DNA from: Lophius americanus
Lineage: Eukaryota > Chordata > Actinopteri > Lophiiformes > Lophiidae
Reading direction: 5' to 3'
DNA: 64,000 nucleotides
Assembly: GCA_037951165.1 (NCBI GenBank)
Contig: JBBDHG010000028.1
Location: 1,240,001 to 1,304,000, forward strand
In this document: positions 57,285-64,000 of the stretch, piece after piece
Layout of the letters: every line of letters starts with the position of its first letter
Position numbering within the stretch: position 1 is the first letter of the stretch
Translations under genes and position numbers: made by a program
Notes under the pieces: generated by a model
The model's input: the letters and a program-made list of their open reading frames with translations, nothing else
The model's database searches: none
Told to the model about the DNA's origin: nothing

Positions 57285-59612
57285 TTATAGACAGCACATC
57301 ACATGTCCCACGAGAACACTAACACGCTGGACCGCTGCTACACCACAATAAAGGATGCATATCGCTCTGTCCCCCGTGCAGCCCTGGGACTCTCTGATCA
57401 TTGTGTGGTCCATCTCATCCCGTCTTACTGGCAGAAATTAAAATCTGCTAAGCCTGTAGTCATGAAAGTCAAGAGGTGGACCCACAAGTCAAAGCTGGAG
57501 CAAGGCCTGCTTTGACTGCACTGATTGGAGTGTTTTCGATGATGCTGCTTCAGACCTGGATGAGTTGACTGACACTGTGACAGCTTACATCAGTATTTGC
57601 AAGGACATGTGTGTGCCAACGAAGACCTTCTGCACATTCAATAATAATAAACCCTGGTTTACTGCCAAACTCAGGCACCTTTGTCAGACCAAGGAGTTAG
57701 CTTACAGGAGTGGTGATAGAGTCCTGTAAAAGCAGGCCAGAAACACACTGACCAGGGAGGTCAGAGCAGCAAAGACGTGCTACTCTGAAAAGCTGAAAAA
57801 CAAGTTTTCAGCCAAAGACCCAGCCTCAGTGTGGAGAGGCCTGCAAGAGGTCACTAACTACAGGAAACAAACATCCCCTGCTGTAAAGAGCTGAATACGT
57901 TTTATTTCAGGTTCGACACCCGCTCTAAACGATCAACACCCACTGCCCCAGTCACTCCCCTCCACACTGACCCCAAGCGTAGAACATGTGAGACCGAGGT
58001 GAGGAAGCTGTTTCAGAGACAAAATATGAGAAAGGCTCCAGGCTCAGTCGGCGTGTCTCCCTCCTGCCTGAAAGCCTGTGCTGATCAGCTGGCCCCCATC
58101 TTCACACAGATTTTTTATAGATCACTGGAGCTGTGTGAAGTCCCCTCATGCTTCAAACGCTCCACCATCATCCCGGTCCCCAAGAAATCTGCCATCACAG
58201 GATTAAATGACTATCGACCAGTCGCCCTGACGTCTGTGGTCATGAAATCCTTTGAGAGATTGGCCTTGTCCCACCTGAAGGACATCAAAGGCCTCTTGCT
58301 GGACCCCCTGCAGTTTGCCTACCGGGCAAACAGGTCAGTGGATGATGCAGTCAACACAGGACCGCACTTCGTCTTGCAACAGCTTGACTCTCCAGGGAAA
58401 TACGCAAGGATCCTGTTTGTGGACTTCAGTTCAGCGTTCAACGCCATCATACCAGAATACTCTGCTCCAAACTCCTACAGCTCGCTGTACCAACCTCCAC
58501 CTGTCAGTGGATTAAAGACTTCCTGACGGACCGGAGACAGCAGGTGAGGCTGGGTAAAATCTCATCCTCCACCAGGACAATCAGCACGTGGGGACCCAGA
58601 GGGGTGTGTCACCTCTTCTCTCTCAACACAAATGAATTCACTTCTGACGACCCATCTGTCAAACTCCTGAAGTTTGCAGACGACACAACAGTCATCGGCC
58701 TCATCCAGGATGGCAAGGAGTCTGCAAACAGATGGGAGATTGAACGGCTGGCCGTCTGGTGTGGTCACAACAACCTTGAGCTGAACAAGCGCAAAACTGT
58801 AGAGATGAGAGTGGACTTCAGGAAGAACCCCCATCACTGCCCCACCGCTGTACTGAACAACACTGTCTGCTGTGGAATCCTACAGGTTCCTGGGAACTAC
58901 AATCTCTCAGGATCTTAAGTGGACATCCAACACAGACACAATAATCAAAAGGCCCAGCAGAGGATGTACTTCCTATGGCAGTTTAGGAAGCTCAACCTGC
59001 CTCAGGTGCTGCTGATCCAGTTTTAAACTGCAAATATCCAGTCTGTTCTCTGCAAATCCGTCACTGTTTGCTCTGGATCTGCTACCAAACATGACAGAAA
59101 CAGAATACAACGGACATTTATATCTGCAGAAAAAAATCATCAGATCCAAAAAAAGATCTCTGGATCTCTGCAGACCCATTACACCCTGGACACAACCTGT
59201 TGCAACCTTTGCCCTGTGGTCGGCGCAACAGAACACTGTTCGCCAAAACTACCAGAACAGTTTCTACCCACGGGCCATCAACCTGACGAACAATCAAACC
59301 AGTGACAGTGTTGTGCAATAGTCTGGATAACCACATTGTTCAATAACCAGTCCAACTGTCATTACTTTGCACTGTCATATATATTTATATATACATATTA
59401 ATACATATATATCTAAATGTATATAGCCTGTAAACAAGAACATATCCATTTTTTTTATAGCTTGTATATTTGTTTATTATCTTGTCAATTCATTTTACAA
59501 TTATTTTATATGATGTTCTTACTGTGAGAGCTCAGTTAACCAGGGTCAAATTCCTTGTAAATATATATACATGGCCAATAAAGCTGATTCTGATTCTGAT
59601 TCTAATTATCAA
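57285..59612 (+). mobile_element. L2-like non-LTR retrotransposon, 5'-truncated and broken
   Basis: The largest transposon in the window. At about 57300-57515 is the C-terminal end of an AP-type endonuclease (LGLSDHCVVHLIPSYWQKLK). Reverse transcriptase follows: RKAPGSVGVSPSCLK, IIPVPKKSAITGLNDYRPVA, motif A FVDFSSAFN at 58416, and the catalytic motif FADDTTVIGL at 58673. Stops (for example at 57728) and frameshifts (near 58526) break the frame, and parts of the RT palm are deleted. The 3' end shows CAGGGTCAAATTCCTTG, CCAATAAAGC and a TGATTC repeat at 59583-59606, typical of fish L2/CR1-group elements. The element runs opposite to the receptor gene and is not able to encode an active protein. 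Confidence 0.85.
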
Positions 59613-61379
59613 ATCAAACGTGCTTCACTTCACCTCTCTGACCCAAAAAATGCATTGCTCAAATAAATTGCAAGATTACTTGGCCCCTCACCCTGGATAT
59701 CTCGAGCCTCCTCTTAGTAATGATTGCCCTCATAGAGATTACATACTTAGATCCTTTGTCTGTTCCCGAGGCCCAGCCAAGAACAGACCGGGACAAAAAT
59801 TCTGCAGTCAGGCGCCATGTCACTAGAAACTCAGCTGAGTCGATTCTCTCTTCTTCTAAGGATTCTTCTTTTTTCTTCAAATCTTATTTTATTTTTAATT
59901 TTCTTTGTCCTACCTTTAAAAGTGTCTGGGAGGACAACTGTGTTAGTTATTCTATTTTTAGACAGTTCTCTTTTTATTATCTGATTTCTTTGGTAGCTTA
60001 GTGATTTCAAAACATAGACTTCAGTATCTAAGAGTTCATATTTTACTAGGTTGGAGCTTTTATAGGAAACTCCATTTATTCTTAACATGACTTCCTAACC
60101 ATTGGTCTGATTTAGTCCAAATTGACCTCATGGGAACCGCCTCAAGGGAACTCGTATTCGTCATATTTTACTGTCTTCTTCGTCTTTCGGCTGCTCTGTT
60201 TGGCTCTTGTCACAGCGGATCACCTGTTTCTATCCATAGGCCGGTTCCCTGCTGGCTAGCTGTACCAGCAACGATGTTTGTCAACTCAGGCCTCAACTGA
60301 TCCGGTTTGGAACTCAGTTGGTGTTCCGCATTTAGCTCATATGAATTCACACAAGGACATTGTTTTTTTTTTGTTTTTTTTTAATTCTATGCTCTATAAT
60401 GTATTTATCTTCATTATTGAGTCACTATGAGATCTTATCTTAGAGCATATTAGTTACTTCATACATTTTTTTAATTTTGAGTCAGTATGGAATGGGGTTT
60501 TGGGGCTTTTCAGGGATGTTACCTTACTATCTGGTAAAACAGCATAGGCCATTTATTTTCCTTCTTTTCTGCCTTCAGGCAGCTTCATCAGTAATTAGAT
60601 AAATATTCACCTCTCTCCCAGAGTTACATACAAGACCCCACCTTTGAAACTACTTTTTATGCACAACCTGGATCTACTTCATTAAGAATGTATGTGACTC
60701 TGACCTTGCAAAGAACGTGTGGCTCCACCTCTCCATCCAGTTGAGCTTCAATCCACTGGGGTGAAAATTGAGACTTTCTATATGGTCGACAAAGAAACTC
60801 CCCTGAGTACTCCCGTGATCACCATTTCAATCTGGTCTCAGCTGTTTCAACTGGAGGTGTATATCAGTGTCATCCAGAATAAAGTATGGACTTCCCAAGT
60901 CAATACTAGATAAATTCAAAACTGTACACAGTTTGAATTTTACTGAGTGTAAGATTTATTCTATGTAATCTATCGATTTCAAGCCTGTGATTGTCAAGCA
61001 ATGCTGTGCCTTTAAATGATTTGTATAATTCAGGTGAAGCTGGATTCAGACTGTGGGATGGAGGTTGGTGAAGACTTCACTCAGACTGATCAAACTTTGC
61101 TACGGCATGATGCTGAGGAATTAACAGGAATTCATGTTACTTTGGAAAATCCTATCCTGGTTTTATTATAAGCTGTAGCATCATGGCTGTAAGAGTAGTT
61201 TCTGTCAGCCAGCTGAACATTCAACCCTTGTGGTACAAATTAAAAAAAACCCACAACCAAGAAAATTGGAACTGGTACTGATTTATTGGTAAGATGGATT
61301 GATCAAGACAGACTTTGGTATAATTGCTTTATTAGTGTGGTTTATGTGTGATGCAGACCAACACCAATCGGTTCAGGGG
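59613..61379. other. Intergenic, no gene recognised
   Basis: AT-rich. Apart from a short copy of the unclassified repeat at 60088-60130 I see nothing that can be named. Confidence 0.5.
60088..60130 (+). repeat. Unclassified interspersed repeat, copy 7 (short)
   Basis: ACTTCCTAACCATTGGTCTG followed by ATTTAGTCCAAATT matches 13071-13104 (end of copy 3) closely. Confidence 0.5.
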
Positions 61380-61745
61380 GTCTCTGGTTGCTTCCAAACA
61401 GACTCTGGTGTGGGTCAATTAAGATAAGCACAAAATGAACCAAAGAAAAAATCATGGGGGGTGGAACATCTGCTGCTTTGCATCAAAAGGAGCCAGTTGA
61501 GGTGGTTCGTGCATCTGATCAGGATACTTCCAGAATGCCTCTTCTGCTGGTTTTCCATACACCTCCAACCGGAAGAAGACCTTGGGGAGTCCCCGAACTC
61601 TTGAGTGAACTACACTTAAGGGACCACATATCTCATCTGGCCTGGGATCACCTCTGGATCCCCTGGAATGATCCAGGGGATCCATCTTTGAATGGACTTC
61701 TTAGCCTTCTGCCAAGATAACCTGACCCCGGATCAGTTGTAGAAA
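61380..61745 (+). mobile_element. RTE/Rex3-like LINE 3'-end fragment
   Basis: AAAAGGAGCCAGTTGAGGTG, CGTGCATCTGATCAGGATAC, TCATCTGGCCTGGGATCACC, CTGACCCCGGATCAG and a closing AAATTAAATGGAATT follow the order of the LINE C-terminus seen at 868 and 33240. Frameshifted. Confidence 0.65.
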
Positions 61746-62689
61746 ATTAAATGGAATTAATTCAAGACAGAAAACCAGCCCTATAGAGACTTTGGCCGTC
61801 TTTGCTCTTATTCTCACCTACAAGTCACAAATTCACTCACTCTAGATGCTCGTTTTTAGTCTGGAGGAGGAAAATGAAGAACCCATGTAGTTCCGTTGTA
61901 TTAAGTTATGAATTTCCGAGTCACCCAACAGAACGTCAATGCAGGAAATATGTTTGCTGGGAATCGGAGCTCCATTCAAAGTGTTTTGTCTGTCTTATAT
62001 TTAGTGACAGATTGTGCCCCATCTAAAAACCTGAGAACTAATTTATTTGTTTTGCTTTAACTGCATATGTGTGTGTCCACTACACGCTGTGTCCGAACAC
62101 AGACACAACACACTACAAACACACACTCACAGCTGTCGGCCTGGGTCAAATCTGTAGCTGTGAATAATGCAAGAGTGGGCTGAGGTCAGACTGCTCAAGT
62201 ACAGGGGTGGCAGGGGAGAGACATTCGCTAAAGCATGCCAGTCATTTTGAATAAGTCATGTATCCCAAAAACTAGGCCAAAGTACAAAACACAATGATGC
62301 CACCAGGGATTTTCACTTGTGACAGCACTTGCTGGGTAAACTTAACCTGATGGTAGAAAGTGGGAGGAGATGTTAGAAGGATGGCTGCTGGTTCAGATGA
62401 AAGGCACTAGGTGCATGTGGAATGAAATAGCCACCTGTCTATAACCAATACTATCTATCTATCTATGTGAAATAGTCCCCCCCCCTTTATAACCAAAACC
62501 AAAAGAACTAGCAAACAAATAAGCTGTTCCGGGTGGAGGAAACACAACCAGAACTGATTACTACCAGGCCTCTTCAATCACATCATCACTGGTAGAACAT
62601 TTTCAGGAGAGAAAAGTTATAAATTAAGCTTATAAATTACCAGTAACACACTATCAAAAGAAATTCCAGAGTAGATGAAGACGAAGGTG

Positions 62690-63260
62690 ACGGAAATACA
62701 TCAGTGTGGGAGAGATTTCTAATCTATGTCTCTGTGACTCCACTGCTCCACAGAGAGACACATTGTCTAGAAATGGACTAGAATTGGAATAGTAGTGACC
62801 TTCCACGACTCCTTCATGAATTCATTAATCGTCCTGGGAAACCAGGCAGGGAATTTCAGGCCTCTCCTAACCTCAGTGAAGGTCAGCGTTCAGGCCTCCA
62901 TTATTCCAAAGACACTGGGCTAAACTGGAATCCATGAGAGAACGATTAGAGTCACTGCTAATCCAGAGGAAAATGAAGGCATGGCTGACTTTAGTCACAG
63001 CACACCTCGATGAAGCTCAGAACGTTGGGAAAAAATCCTACAGTCTTTTACGTTAAAAATGGAACTTTTGAGAAAACAGCGGCCCTGTTACATCCGGTAT
63101 AAACCAAACAATGATGCTTATGGTCAGACGTGGCGATGACAGTGTCATGTTGTGGAGATGCTTCACTGCTTCAGGACCAGGATGAGTCACCATATTTGAG
63201 GGGAAGATGAAATGTACTCTCGATTAAAAAACTCTGAGGGAGAATTTAAGGTCATGGAAG
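62690..63260 (+). mobile_element. Tc1-like transposon remnant, second lineage
   Basis: Plus-strand transposase remnants: MELLRKQRPCYIRYKPNN near 63058-63110 and VMLWRCFTASGPG from about 63144 (compare VMVWGCF in Tc1 transposases), followed by a stop. Upstream CATTATTCCAAAGACACTGG belongs to the same element. It differs from the CATAACATTATAACCACC Tc1 copies in the introns. Confidence 0.7.
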
Positions 63261-64000
63261 TGTTTAGTCGCAGTTGCTGCCGCAGGTGGAACAAAAAAAA
63301 ATAAGATAAGAAGATATTTATTCATGCAGGTGATTTAGGTATTTGATAAGCTTTTTGTCGAATTAAATTAACATAATTTAAAACTTGAAATTTGTGTTCA
63401 CTCAGGCTTTCTTTGTTTCATTTTAAGTTCTGTTTAACCCATCTGACACCAATTAGTTTGATAAAACAACCAGAGCAGAAGAAATCAAAAAGGGATCCAA
63501 TCCTTTTTTTTTTAACAGCATTCCATCCATTCATAGAGATATTATTATTACTTCCAAACTCATTTAACAGTATTTCTGTGGTCATCTGTTAGCTCTGAAT
63601 GCAGCTACTCACCTGGGATGATACTGTTTAATCATAGATGAAAAACGTCACATTAAAAAAATAATGAGTTGCACCGTGGATGATCAAATGTTATGATCAT
63701 TTAATTTCCTTATTTATGTCTGTATGGATTATATATTGAATAATTTTTATTACATAATATCTATGACGCAGGTTTTGAAGCAGTAAGTTCTTAGCAGGAA
63801 AATATGTTTGCTGACACTTAGTGGCGATACCGTGTTATTACAGCAAATAAAAAAACAAAAGCGATTGTGGGTATTGTATAGTCACTAAACTATAGTGCAT
63901 GGCCCAGTTTCTGGGTTGATTAACCGTGGCCTTAAACCATCTATTTGATCTCCTTTTTTTTTTCTTCAAAGTCTTGTGTTCAACCCCAATGATCCTTATC
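63261..64000. other. Intergenic, nothing recognised
   Basis: AT-rich sequence with poly-T and poly-A runs. No gene or repeat that I can name. Confidence 0.5.

Noticed and set aside
59470..60088. Overlapping small frames after the LINE on both strands
   Set aside because: They start in the LINE's AT-rich 3' UTR and show no domain; treated as chance.
1..64000. CRISPR array, operon, phage or other prokaryotic system
   Set aside because: The window is plainly vertebrate: spliced gene, LINEs, Tc1 and SINE fossils; no regularly spaced repeat array.

Overview
The window looks like teleost fish DNA, probably from a percomorph. It is AT-rich, intron-dominated vertebrate sequence. It is littered with repeats typical of fish genomes: degenerate Tc1-like DNA transposons, L2-, RTE/Rex3- and L1-clade LINE fragments, tRNA-derived SINEs and many microsatellites. 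The only intact protein-coding gene I can support lies on the minus strand.

That gene spans about 53.3 kb down to 9.8 kb and encodes a homomeric-type neuronal nicotinic acetylcholine receptor subunit of the alpha-7/alpha-8 group. I assembled ten coding exons by hand: 53234-53303, 40469-40608, 34026-34070, 29653-29762, 21798-21877, 21442-21609, 16205-16399, 15635-15721, 11260-11369 and 9773-10360. All junctions are GT-AG and phase-compatible. The exons join into one 1593-nt frame of 530 residues plus a TAA stop. The internal exon lengths (140, 45, 110, 80, 168, 195, 87 and 110 bp) equal those I recall for vertebrate CHRNA7. Several residue signatures fit the alpha-8 paralogue better than alpha-7. 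Every ligand-binding and pore hallmark is present, so the gene appears functional.

Layout: 1-9772 is downstream intergenic DNA with repeats. 9773-53303 is the receptor gene, whose introns run from 188 bp to 12.6 kb and hold most of the repeats. 53304 to about 53650 is a CpG-rich 5' UTR/promoter. About 53650-64000 is upstream intergenic DNA with a 2.3-kb L2-like LINE, an RTE/Rex3-like LINE end and a Tc1-like fossil.

I did not find a new multi-gene system. The most unexplained structures are an unclassified interspersed repeat with about seven recognisable copies, a pair of ~200-bp inverted arms enclosing an L1-clade LINE fragment inside intron 8, and several near-perfect hairpins in introns 2 and 6.
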